A DNA stretch of 64,000 nt. It comes from Paraspadella gotoi. Lineage: Eukaryota; Chaetognatha. A program made the position numbers and the translations under genes. The notes below the pieces were generated by a model. It was not told the origin of the DNA. It worked only from the letters and a program-made list of their open reading frames with translations, and searched no databases. Shown here in pieces: positions 10,994-21,038 of the stretch; within the stretch, counting starts at the first letter, position 1, and each line of letters opens with the position of its first letter. The stretch is from positions 25,366,882 through 25,430,881 of the forward strand of contig CM119267.1 of assembly GCA_051294375.1 (NCBI GenBank). The letters are read 5' to 3'.

Positions 10994-13331
10994 ATGAAAA
11001 CTTTGCTTCTTTCTGCCTTATTGACCGTCCTCGTTGTGGGCGGATTACAAGCGTCGCCATTAGTCAACTCTACGACGCCCGTGATCATCTGGCACGGGAT
11101 GGGCGACTCTTGTTGCAATCCGATGAGCATGGGCTCAATTAAAAGTTTTCTCGAAAAGTCGGGTAAACGGAGATAGAGATACGCATACCCTTTTCAAATG
11201 AATTAATTCCAATGTATTATTACAAATGTATTAATTCTGCAATGCTTCGTTGATATTCAATACAGAAGGCTTCATATTATAAAATGTGGTACCCCTTTTT
11301 TGTGACCAGAACACGTTCCGAGAAAACTACTGAATAGAATTTAATGAAATTTTGCATGTGGAGAACCAGTAGTGATACAAATGGAACTATCGAGGCAAAT
11401 TTTTACATTCCACCCCTAAGCTGAGATAAGAGGGGGCAGCCCCTGAGGGCCACAAATGGTCAAAAAATTTTTTCAAATTTTTAATTATTTTTGCTTTAAA
11501 CAGTTGCACAGAAGTTTACTCTTCCACAAAAACATATTTATTACCTCAAAAATATTCATTTACCTTAATTTTTAGCTTCATGAACATCAGCAGTTAAAGT
11601 CAGATTTGGAATAATTTTGGAAAATTGAAAGTAAAACGATGAATCATGCATCTTCAACTATGCTTAATTATTGCAAATTTATCAATTTTAGTTCTAAAAT
11701 GTTTTTTTCTTATGTTTAAGACGTCAATGCACCTGATGCAACTAAAAGAATTTGAAAAAAAAAAAAAATTAATATTTTTTTGGCCCCCCAGGGGTCCACC
11801 CCCAGGGCCCTGTATCTCTTGTCAGGGGTTGAATTTCAAAATTCGCCTCGATAGTTCCATTTATATAGTCATTAGCACTCTAATGTAAAATTTCATTAAA
11901 TTCGATTGGGTAGTTTGGTGGGAACAGATTCTGGTCTTTTATAATATGAAGCCTTCTGTATTTTTTGTCCAATCAGTTCCGGAAATTTACGTTCGCTCAT
12001 TGATGATTGGTAGTAACGTCCTTGAAGATACAGAAAACGGTTTCTTTAAGAATGTCAACGAACAAATTGAACAAGTTTGCCAAAAGCTGAAGAATGACAC
12101 CAGACTCAAGGTGACCCTCTAGATTCAAACGGGTCAACAGTGATAGATTTAGCTTCTGTACTAGAATTCCCAAATGGGGTAGGGGGGAGGGTCGATTTTA
12201 ATGATTGATCGCCACAGTGGACATTAGAGTCGATTCTCAATTTCCGTTTTGACACAGGGCGGCTACCACGCCATGGGATTTTCACAAGGAGGCCAGTTTC
12301 TTCGTGCCCTGGCACAGCGATGCCCTTATCCCCCTATGAAGAATTTGATATCCATCGGCGGTCAGCATCAAGGGGTTTATGGTCTTCCTCACTGCCCCGG
12401 AAAAAGCAGCATCTGCAACTTGGTCAGGGAATTGTTGAACCGTGGGGCATACGTGTCTTGGATTCAGGTATATAGGGAAAAAAGCATTGGCAAAATTGTA
12501 CATTCACTGTTTAAGATTTCCCAGTCCGTGATTTTTTTTTCGCTTTTAATGAATAATATATAAAAATTTTATTACGAAATAAAAAGAAAAAGGAATACTG
12601 TTAAGTATTCAGAAACTATTTTAAAAACCAACCTTAACCTTAACCATTCATAACCCTAACCTTCTCTAACCTTAACTAACCTTAACCACCCTTAACCATA
12701 GCTACCTTTCAGCAACTATCATCAACTTTCATCACTAACCCCTAACTAGAAATAACTATCCCTAATGACCCGTAATCCCTAACCTAAAAAAAGTAATGAT
12801 ATATGCGAGTAAATCAATAGCCAACTGGGAAGGTTCCAGGCTTCCAGCCGGCGAAAGTAAATTAGTGCCCAAGGGTTTATAAGTTAGCGAACGTGAGATG
12901 TCGCCGTCGATGAGATGATGACCGAGGAATGACTTCTTCAGGATTACTTGGTTCAAGCCGAATACTGGCACGACCCCATCCAATGGAAATTATATCGAGA
13001 GAAAAGCGTCTTCTTGGCCGACGTGAATCAGGAGCGAACCTTCAACGCTGCCTACAAGACAAATTTGATGAAGCTGGACAATTTCGTGATGGTCAAGTTT
13101 CTCCGAGACACGATGGTCGTTCCCAAAGAGTCCGAGTGGTTCGGATTCTATAAGGATGGCCAGGCGGGGGAAATGGAGACTCTCCAGCAGAGCGCCCTAT
13201 ACCAGAAAGACTTGCTGGGGCTGCGGGAGATGGACAAACTAGGGAAACTGCATTTTCTTTCCGTCGATGCCGATCATTTGAGAATCAGCGATGAGTTTCT
13301 CAAAATGTTGATCTCCAAATTCATCGTCTAA
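10994..13331 (+). CDS. PPT1: Palmitoyl-protein thioesterase 1
   Basis: Lysosomal hydrolase that removes thioester-linked fatty acids from cysteines of proteins during their breakdown. Exons 10994-11162, 11977-12110, 12258-12467, 12942-13331 give 300 aa (human about 306). The N-terminus [17 protein letters not shown] is a signal peptide. [11 protein letters not shown] is the oxyanion-side loop. GFSQGG carries the nucleophile Ser110. FLRDT (Asp227) and DADHL (His283) complete the triad. The triad spacing of 117 and 56 residues matches the human enzyme (Ser115, Asp233, His289). [11 protein letters not shown] and QAEYWHDP are family signatures. The start is the Met directly before the signal peptide. 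Intron 1 contains a MITE and intron 3 a degenerate CCTTAAC repeat. Confidence 0.97.
11263..11958. mobile_element. MITE with CAGAAGGC ends and TA target site (PPT1 intron 1)
   Basis: Terminal inverted repeats start CAGAAGGCTTCATATTATAA and end with the inverse, GCCTTCTG. TA flanks both sides, as expected for a Tc1/mariner-type target. No coding capacity. The right arm lacks the GGGGTACCACAT block present in the second copy at 25687-26643. Subterminal GTGACCAGAA and TTCTGGTC are also inverted. Confidence 0.85.
12634..12790 (+). repeat. Degenerate CCTTAAC/CCCTAAC tract (PPT1 intron 3)
   Basis: About 150 bp of imperfect AACCTTAACC, AACCCTAACC and CCTAACT units. It resembles decayed telomere-like or simple repeat sequence, but no run is regular enough to call true telomeric DNA. 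Confidence 0.6.
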
Positions 13332-13820
13332 ATGTCCATTTACCTTACTTTTTTTCGGCGCCCATCCCTTTGTATTTTTTAGTCATTAAAAACTCATTAT
13401 TGACTAAAAGTCAACAACAAATTAGCCAATTTAAAAGTATGATTCGTTTTGTTGTTTTCTTGTTTTACTCTTTGATTTAAAGAGTTTTTTCACCGATTGA
13501 ACAATGAACATTGAACAATACCATTGGTGTCTTTCTCTGGGTATTTAATTTTTTCTTTTTCTATTTTTTTTTCTTTTTTTTTATCATTTGTGTTATTGAT
13601 GTCCTTCTCTCGATGCACCTTTAAATTACAATTCTAATATTTAATTTCTCTGAAATGGTTTTTTGATATAATCCTTTTCCCCCAGGTAATCTAAGTATGG
13701 AAGCTGCTTTTCCTTCGTTTCTCTCAACGCTAAATTAAGCGCAGGAATTCGCTAAACCGAGTTACGGTTGACAACCACAACTACAACAACAACCAAAAAC
13801 TAGAAATATCAGAAAAAGCG
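13332..13820 (+). other. Spacer between PPT1 and the caspase gene
   Basis: T-rich 489-bp spacer with no coding segment, RNA gene or dispersed repeat seen. It must hold the PPT1 3' end and the caspase gene promoter. Confidence 0.5.
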
Positions 13821-14701
13821 ATGTCGTTAAGCCTCAACTCGTCTCGCGGGACGCGAAACTACGAGGAATTTTTCGAAGCGACGGAAACGGGAAACGAGCG
13901 ACGCCTCCGCGAATTGCTCGCGTCCAAATGGGACATCAACGCCGTCAACCGTCAGGGTAACACGGCCTTGCATCGCGCATGCGCAAATTCAGACTTTAAT
14001 ATCGTTAGATTGCTCGTCGACCATGGCGCCGATCCGAACAGGTGTCGTTTTCGCCGTCGTTAACGTGATATGGATCTATAGAGAGACTGATCGTTTAATC
14101 GATCTACTATCAATGGTCGTTTCATTCAGGAAAATAAGTCAAATGCCTTTATTTTTTTTTTCGTCTTCAGAAGAGGGAAATGCGGTTTTACCTGCCTCCA
14201 CATGGCGGCGCAGCATTCGGAAAATCGCTCGCTGATGGCGTACCTGACTCGTCACGGGGCTGACGCCCGCGCCAAAGCTGACGCCGGAGAGACGATTCTC
14301 CACGCGGCTTCGACGACGGGCAATGTTGTAGGGATGGACTTTGCATTGGACTGTGGCCTCGACGTTAACACCAGAGGTTTTACTTAAGACTTTACCTTTT
14401 GTATATTTTTTAGATTTTCGATTTTTATCTCGCCAGACGGGCGAATGCCCGACTTGAGCGAGATGTTATTTCGTTTCTGCTTCTTGTGACCGTCGTCATC
14501 ACGTTGTTTTAACATTGAAAATAGCTCAAGTGTGTAACCATAGGAAGCTAAAAAATAAGATATATGGCTTCTCATCATTGAGGTCTTTCAAATTATTATG
14601 TTTCATAATCCTACACTCATTTGTTAGTTTTATTTACAAAACAATTTTTATATATATATAAACGAGTTCAGCTCTGCAGCGGCTGTCCAGCGCCTGTCCA
14701 G

Positions 14702-14776
<75 letters not shown>

Positions 14777-17522
14777 CGTATTTGTGTGTTTTTATTTTCA
14801 ATGAATGACTCATCGCGTCAATGAATGATTAACATCGCGTCAATGAATGATTAACATCGCGTCAATGAATGATTAACACTGTTAGAAACAGCACGTCAAT
14901 GAATGACTATCATCGCATCAATGAATGACTATCATCGCATCAATGAATGATTGTTTTCATCGCATCAATGAATGATTGTTATCATCGCATCAATGAATGA
15001 TTGTTATCATCGCATCAATGAATGATTGTTATCATCGCATCAATGAATGATTGTTATCATCGCATCAATGAAATGATTGTTATCATCGCATCAATGAATG
15101 ATTGTTATCATCGCATCAATGAATGATTGTTATCTATCGCATCAATGAATGATTGTTATCATCGCATCAATGAATGATTGTTATCATCGCATCAATGAAT
15201 GATTGTTATCATCGCATCAATGAATGATTGTTATCATCGCATCAATGAATGATTGTTATCATCGCATCAATGAATGATTGTTATCATCGCATCAATGAAT
15301 GATTGTTATCATCGCATCAATGAATGATTGTTATCATCGCATCAATGAATGATTGTTATCATCGCATCAATGAATGATTGTTATCATCGCATCAATGAAT
15401 GATTGTTATCATCGCATCAATGAATGATTGTTATCATCGCATCAATGAATGATTGTTATCATCGCATCAATGAATGTTGGTTATCATGGCATCAATCATT
15501 TGGTTATCATGGCATCAATCATTTGGTTATCATCGCATCAATCATTTGGTTATCATCGCATCAATCATTTGGTTATCATCGCATCAATCATTTGGTTATC
15601 ATCGCATCAATCATTTGGTTATCATCGCATCAATCATTTGGTTATCATCGCATCAATCATTTGGTTATCATCGCATCAATCATCAATTACTATTACATTA
15701 ATCAATCAATTACTATTACATTAATCAATCCATTACTATTACATTAATCAATCCATTACTATTACATTAATCAATTCATTACTATTACATTAATCAATCC
15801 ATTACTATTACATCAATCAATCCATTACTATTACATCAATCATTCGTTTTTTTTCGGATTTTTTCATTAATCTGCGAGACACAATACTTTTAGGATTTTG
15901 TTTATCGATTTTTAATGTTTGCTAAATTGAAATGGTTTATTTAAAGATGATTTGAGTTAAGTCAATCTTAATTTGTTAATATTTAGTATTTGTCCTCATC
16001 TTTTTTAATAAAGGAACGACGACGTCAGGTTTAGCGTCAAAGTATTTAGGCAGTGATGTCGGCGCTCAGGGCTTTACTCCTCTGCACAACCTGGCGAGCG
16101 GCTGCTTGAAAATGGCCGCGTTTGAGTATCTTAAGCGGCGCGGCGCCCATGTCGCCGCTCTCGACGGCGCCGGATGGAACATTCTTCACGTCGCCGCGAG
16201 AAGCAACAACCTCGTTGCCATCCATTTCGGCATCGCCAACGGCGTCGATCTCGCGCAAAAGTCTAAAGCCGGAAAAACGCCAGAAGACGTCGCCAGGGAG
16301 TTCGGCGCCTCCGAAGAGGTTCTCAGGAATGTCGTTGCCAAAACTGACTTTAACAAAGGTAGCGATGAAGTTTTAGCCAGAGGAAAGGGCATATTTTCAT
16401 CCAATAGTTTGTAAAATTAGTATAGTATAATTTCATTTATCAACAATCCAAGGAACAGACAAAGCGAATCGTCGCTCCCAAGTCAACGACTCTTCTTTGT
16501 CTACTTATCCCATATCTGTTGGTGGCTGCCGTGGCATCTTCTTCATTATCAACAATAAGTCTTTCGCCGACAAGAGTCTGAATTTGGCTGCGACGGGGCG
16601 CGACACAGGCGCCCTCCGACGTGTCTTCCAGAAATTAGGCTTCGTCACTCTCCAAAAAGACGATCTCCGCGGCGAAGAGATGGCGCGCGAGTTGCGCGGC
16701 GCCCTTTCCCGCGTCCGACGCGATCACGACCTCTTCGTCTGCGCCATGATTTCCCACGGTCATCTCGGCGAGATCCTCGGCGTCGACGGCGTCAAGGTCG
16801 ACCTCAAGCGGCTCATCTCTCTGGCCAACTCTGACAACGTCACGGCGCTGCGAGGCAAGCCCAAGATATTCTTCGTCGAAGCCTGTCAGGGCGAGGACGA
16901 TCAGCCGATGGGTCGGAATGCCTTCGATCTTCGGTCGGGCGGAGCGGACGCCAAGGTCGCCGTCGCCCGTAGCCTGGCCTCCTTCGACCACGAAGACTTT
17001 TTTATCGGCATGTCTTGCACGGCGGGGTTCGTGTCGTTCAGGGACACGGATCGAGGGTCCAGCTATATCCAAGCCCTCTGTCGGAGCCTCCAGGTCAACA
17101 CCAGATGGGAGATAAACGACGTACACAAAGAGGTCGTCGCCGCCGTGGTCAAATCGGCCCGACAGACGCCAACGACGCGGTCGACCCTTACCAAGAGGCT
17201 CTTTTTCCAAGAGCCCTACCACACTCCCAAAGCCATCAAGGATGTTAAAAACAAAGCGGGTTCTTACGAGGGACTCGATCGTATGGAGCCGCCGCCGCCG
17301 CCGTCTCTCGGCGGTTTCGCTGGAGGATTCTTCGGTTCTGTTCCGTTCAAGGGTCGAGAGTTGGAAGAGTCCACGACGAAACCGCCTTCGCGGCCAAAGA
17401 GCGGACGAGCCGTTGGAGGCGGATTTGGTGGGTACGACCTCTACAGGAGCGCCTCCACCGTCGGAATTCCCATCATCGACAAGGAGCTTCACCGGAAAAC
17501 GAGGAGATTTTTAAGACATTAA
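13821..17522 (+). CDS. Ankyrin-repeat caspase-like cysteine protease
   Basis: Exons 13821-14041, 14171-14376, 16014-16358 and 16453-17522 join in phase to 613 aa. Residues about 12-255 form some six ankyrin repeats (GNTALHRACANSD, GFTCLHMAAQHS, GETILHAASTTG, GFTPLHNLASG, GWNILHVAARSN). A caspase domain follows (about 280-520). IINNKSF opens the core, His359 sits in MISHGH, Cys402 in FFVEACQG, and the small subunit carries FRDTDRGSSYIQALC. His-Cys spacing is 43 residues, as in caspases. The usual QACRG is EACQG here, and the residue aligned with the S1-pocket Arg (caspase-3 Arg64) appears to be Leu302. There is no CARD or DED; ankyrin repeats take the place of a recruitment domain. A Pro/Gly-rich tail follows. 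Substrate and activity are unknown. Confidence 0.93.
14425..15900 (+). repeat. Minisatellite-bearing repeat element (caspase intron 3)
   Basis: Opens with a GC palindrome (CGGGCGAATGCCCG) and has an AAGCTAAAAAAT / GGCTTCTCATCATTGAGG module. Then come AAACGAGTTCAGCTCTGCAG, a 70-bp (CT)n run at 14703-14772, and a tandem array at about 14815-15845. The array shows three unit types in order: about 22 copies of a 25-bp ATGAATGATTGTTATCATCG unit, about 8 of a 23-bp unit with CATTTGGTTATC, then a 23-bp ATCAATCAATTACTATTAC unit. A homologue with the same order is in KAT7 intron 6 (55613-56500). Confidence 0.85.
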
Positions 17523-18288
17523 ATTTATTCCAAAACGGAAATAGAAAAGACAATTAGAAATAATCTTTGAGTTTGACGTGATTGTCCTTAAATCAATTTA
17601 TTAATTTCCTCCGTTTGTTCTAATGATTTTAAATCTTTTCCGATATTAAACTGCGTTAGGCAAACGATTTTTTTTCTCTTGGCCTATTTACTGCAGGAGA
17701 AATATCAATTTTATCTATACTTGGGCATTATTTTAAAGAGGTGAATATTGAAAAAAATATCTTGTATGATCTCGCTAGCTCTTTTAGAAAATGGTTTTGA
17801 ACGTAAAAATCCTTCGCCTACGGATATCTCACTTCTTTTGAGGTTTTTTTTATGAAATATGGAAGTGCTGTGAAGTGCAGTGCTATGATATGCTATGCTG
17901 TGCTCCAATTAGTGATATGTACGTAATTTTTTACTGTTTTCTGTTTTCGCTTAAGTCATCACAATTATGTTTTTATTAAACCATATTACTCATTTCATTT
18001 AGAAAATTTTATAGGCCGTATTTGGGCCAAACCTACTTTTTCGTTTTATACGAAATTTTTTGTATTAGTATAAATTATTCATTTTTTTTGTTTGTTATTT
18101 GCCGAGAAGAGTGGCTATGGCTATGGCTATGGCTTGGATTTTTTCGTCATTTTTGCTCTTTTCTTTTTAATTTGAGTGCCTCATAATAATTTATATGTAC
18201 ATACTATTTTTTTTTGTCAGGAAAAAAATTTAAATCATTATAAGATTATTTCATAGATTTTTATACGCGTCATGATTGGTAAGCCAGA
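17523..18288 (+). other. Spacer between caspase and small membrane protein genes
   Basis: AT-rich, with small word repeats (GTGGCTATGGCTATGGC near 18110). No coding segment or RNA gene recognised. Confidence 0.5.
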
Positions 18289-18576
18289 ATGATTAGCCAT
18301 TCGGCGTCTTCTCTTTCACGTTTCTTCCTCAGACTCTCGACTCCTCAGTCGCACCTCCGTCGTTCTTTCACCGTTGAACCTAAGACGACAACTAGAGGCG
18401 GAACTTACTCTGGCTTCGGCCAGCCACGAGTCAAAACCAGGACCCAGAGGTTTTACAAGACGGCCATAATTTTGACTATAGGCATTTTGCACCTCTCCTC
18501 CAATTACGGTGCTCAGGACGAGTTTTCCTTAGAAGAAATCCAGGGTCCCGGGAACATGCGTTTTACGGGGAAATGA
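18289..18576 (+). CDS. Small predicted single-pass membrane protein, likely mitochondrial
   Basis: A 95-residue uninterrupted frame starting with ATG. The N-terminus is rich in Ser and Arg with no acidic residues, like a mitochondrial presequence (MISHSASSLSRFFLRLSTPQ). One hydrophobic helix follows at about residues 56-75 (YKTAIILTIGILHLSSNYGA), then an acidic stretch. I do not recognise the family; small respiratory-chain assembly proteins look like this, but that is a guess. It ends 53 bp before the PNPT1 ATG on the same strand, so the two may share a transcript or sit in a very compact pair. Confidence 0.5.
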   Translation: MISHSASSLSRFFLRLSTPQSHLRRSFTVEPKTTTRGGTYSGFGQPRVKTRTQRFYKTAIILTIGILHLSSNYGAQDEFSLEEIQGPGNMRFTGK

Positions 18577-18629
18577 GATTCACTTATGTTTAGTCTCTCT
18601 CTCTTTAAAAAAAAAAAAAATCCGCCACC

Positions 18630-20921
18630 ATGTCAATTCTTCGCCGCCGCCTCTCGATCTTTGTCCTCCGTTCTGTCAGACTCTGCTCCTCTTCCTCCTC
18701 TTCCTCCGGCCTGCCCTGGAAGTCCGCCATTTCTCCCGGCGAATCCACGTTGATCGTTGGCAATCAACGTTTGAAACTCGAATGCGGTCGTCTGGCCCGA
18801 TTTGCCGATGGCGCGGCAGTGTGCCGCGTCGGTCACACCGCCGTCCTCGTTACGGCTGTCAGCGCCAAACCTTCGCTCTCCTACGCCGACGGGTGGCGGG
18901 ACTTTGTGCCGCTCACGGTGGACTATCGGCAAAAGGCCGCGGCGGCCGGACGAGTGCCGAGCAATCGGCTTAGACGCGAGTTGGGACAGACCGACCAGGA
19001 AATCTTAACTTCTCGACTCGTCGACCGCTCTCTTCGTCCGTTGTTCCCCAAAGGGCTCGTATTCGGCGAGACTCAGATTGTCTGCAACCTCTTGGCGGTC
19101 GACGGCATCAACGACGGGGAAGTGGCGGCCATCAACGCTGCCTCCTTCGCCCTCGCTCTTTCCGATATTCCATGGGAGGGGCCGGTGGGTGCGGTCCGTC
19201 TGGGCCTCCTCGGCGATCAGGTCTTGGTCAACCCGACCCGAACCAAGTTAAAGGAGAGTCGCTTGAACATGGTGTTGACGGCGACGGAGCGAAGGACGGT
19301 GATGATGATGGAGGCGGAGGCGGATTCGGTCAACATCAACGACATCATGATGGCGGTGTCGAAAGGCATCAAAGAGGCGGCATCGATCGCCAGAGCCATC
19401 TCCGATCTCGCCTCTAAACACGGAAAACCGAAGCGGCCGATGGCTCGAGTGGAGACGATTGACGAGGCCTTGGAAGAGATGGTGCAGAAGAAAGCAACTG
19501 CACCGATCGAGGCCATCCTCGCCGACGACTCACTCGATAAGGTCGCCAGGGATAATGCCTTTCAAAGAGTTCGATCTGATCTGACAGTCGAACTCGGCGT
19601 GGACGATCGATTCCCGGCGCCAGTGATTCGCTCCGCCATCGATCGGGCCTGGACTCGGCAATTCCGCGATCGAACTCTCCGCACCGGGATTCGTTGCGAC
19701 GGTCGCGATGCCGAGACGCTCCGTCACATAGAGTTAGACACAGACCTTCACTCTCCGCTTCACGGGTCGGCAATATTTCAACGGGGCCAGACTCAGGTGC
19801 TGTGCACTCTCTCGTTCGATTCTCTCAGCGCCGCCTTGAAAGACTTGGATCCGGTGACGGTGAGCCTCGACGGAGTCAAGGAGAAAAACTTTATGCTTCA
19901 TTATTCGTTTCCGTCTTACGCGACCAACGACGTCGGAAAACCAGGACGAAATCGGCGCGAATTGGGTCACGGGGCTTTGGCGGAGAAGGGACTGCGAGCC
20001 GTCATCCCAGAAAATTATCCCCTCACGATGCGATTAACGTCCGAGGTGCTCGAGTCCAACGGTTCCTCATCGATGGCCACCGTTTGCGGAGGCTCCCTGG
20101 CCTTGGCTGATGCCGGCGTTCCGATCAAGGAATTAGTTGCCGGCGTCGCCGTCGGTCTTATTTCTAAAGTGGACGAGGAATCAAAAGATATCGTGGATCA
20201 CATCCTTCTCACCGACATCCTCGGCATCGAAGATTACCTCGGCGACATGGACTTTAAAGTATGTGGGACTCAAACCGGAGTTACGGCTGTTCAGTTAGAC
20301 CTCAAACTCAGCACAGGACTTCCGCCGTCGATGGTGCACCAAGCTTTGGCCATCGCGCAAAAGGCCAAGCAAAGGATAATCGGCCTCATGAAGAAACACC
20401 TCAACGAAAAGAAGAAAAGGCCAAAGGCCAATCTGCCCAAGACTGAAGCGATCGAAGTCCCCGCCACCAAACGCGGTTACCTCTTGGGCTCAGGCGGGTT
20501 TCGGCTCAAAAGAGTCGAGGCTGAAACTGGAGCAACTTTCACACGACTCGACGAAACCACTTGGCAGCTTTTCGCTCCAAACTCAGCCGCCTTCGACGAA
20601 GCACGCGGCATTCTCGACGATCTACTTCGCGACCAGTCGGCCATCATCGATAAGATGGAATTCGGCGCCATTTACCCCGCGGTCATTTCCGAAATCGGCG
20701 AATCCGGCGTCATGGTGGAAATAGAACGCGGATTGGACCCAGTTTTCGTGCCCACTGGTCAGTTGGACACCAGAAAGGTCAAGCACCCGTCGATGCTTGG
20801 TTTGGCCGTGGGACATGAAATCTTTGTCAAGTATTTCGGCAGAGATCCGGTCACCGGGAAGCTCAGGCTTTCACGGAAAGTTCTTCAAGCAAACACGACG
20901 TCGACGAGACTCACGCAGTGA
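18630..20921 (+). CDS. PNPT1: Mitochondrial polyribonucleotide nucleotidyltransferase 1 (PNPase)
   Basis: Phosphorolytic 3'-5' exoribonuclease and polyadenylating enzyme of mitochondria. A single 763-codon exon (human 783 aa). The Arg/Ser-rich N-terminus (MSILRRRLSIFVLRSVRL) fits a mitochondrial presequence. RNase PH-like domain 1 covers about residues 36-180 (VPLTVDYRQKAAAAGRVP), a helical linker follows, then RNase PH-like domain 2 at about 350-560, with GRNRRELGHGALAEKGL, SNGSSSMATVCGGSLALADA and GIEDYLGDMDFKVCGTQTG. A KH domain (RGYLLGSGGFRLKRVEAETG) and an S1 domain (about 672-750) close the protein. The start has a strong context, CCGCCACCATG. It is intronless while its neighbours are split, which is noteworthy. 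Confidence 0.98.
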   Translation: MSILRRRLSIFVLRSVRLCSSSSSSSGLPWKSAISPGESTLIVGNQRLKLECGRLARFADGAAVCRVGHTAVLVTAVSAKPSLSYADGWRDFVPLTVDYRQKAAAAGRVPSNRLRRELGQTDQEILTSRLVDRSLRPLFPKGLVFGETQIVCNLLAVDGINDGEVAAINAASFALALSDIPWEGPVGAVRLGLLGDQVLVNPTRTKLKESRLNMVLTATERRTVMMMEAEADSVNINDIMMAVSKGIKEAASIARAISDLASKHGKPKRPMARVETIDEALEEMVQKKATAPIEAILADDSLDKVARDNAFQRVRSDLTVELGVDDRFPAPVIRSAIDRAWTRQFRDRTLRTGIRCDGRDAETLRHIELDTDLHSPLHGSAIFQRGQTQVLCTLSFDSLSAALKDLDPVTVSLDGVKEKNFMLHYSFPSYATNDVGKPGRNRRELGHGALAEKGLRAVIPENYPLTMRLTSEVLESNGSSSMATVCGGSLALADAGVPIKELVAGVAVGLISKVDEESKDIVDHILLTDILGIEDYLGDMDFKVCGTQTGVTAVQLDLKLSTGLPPSMVHQALAIAQKAKQRIIGLMKKHLNEKKKRPKANLPKTEAIEVPATKRGYLLGSGGFRLKRVEAETGATFTRLDETTWQLFAPNSAAFDEARGILDDLLRDQSAIIDKMEFGAIYPAVISEIGESGVMVEIERGLDPVFVPTGQLDTRKVKHPSMLGLAVGHEIFVKYFGRDPVTGKLRLSRKVLQANTTSTRLTQ

Positions 20922-21038
20922 ATATTTCGACTGTTTTTTTTGTTGTTTTCTTGGCTGTGGACTGAAGCGATATAATGTATGATTGACAATTGTTTTTGTG
21001 ATAAAAGGAATTGTTATTTTTTGTGTTTAAATTCAAGG

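Noticed and set aside
12634-12790. Interstitial telomeric repeat
   Set aside because: Units are irregular mixtures of CCTTAAC, CCCTAAC and CTAACT with no regular array, and it lies inside a PPT1 intron.
15424-15747. Long open frames over the minisatellite
   Set aside because: All three frames are open because the unit lacks stops. The product is a pure repeat, and the region is intron 3 of the caspase gene.
14815-15845. CRISPR-like array of about 25-bp repeats
   Set aside because: Units are contiguous with no unique spacers and sit in an animal intron; this is a minisatellite.
16635-17492. 285-codon minus-strand frame opposite the caspase exon
   Set aside because: Shadow of a GC-rich coding exon. 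The plus frame carries conserved catalytic motifs, and the minus frame is Arg-rich with no family.
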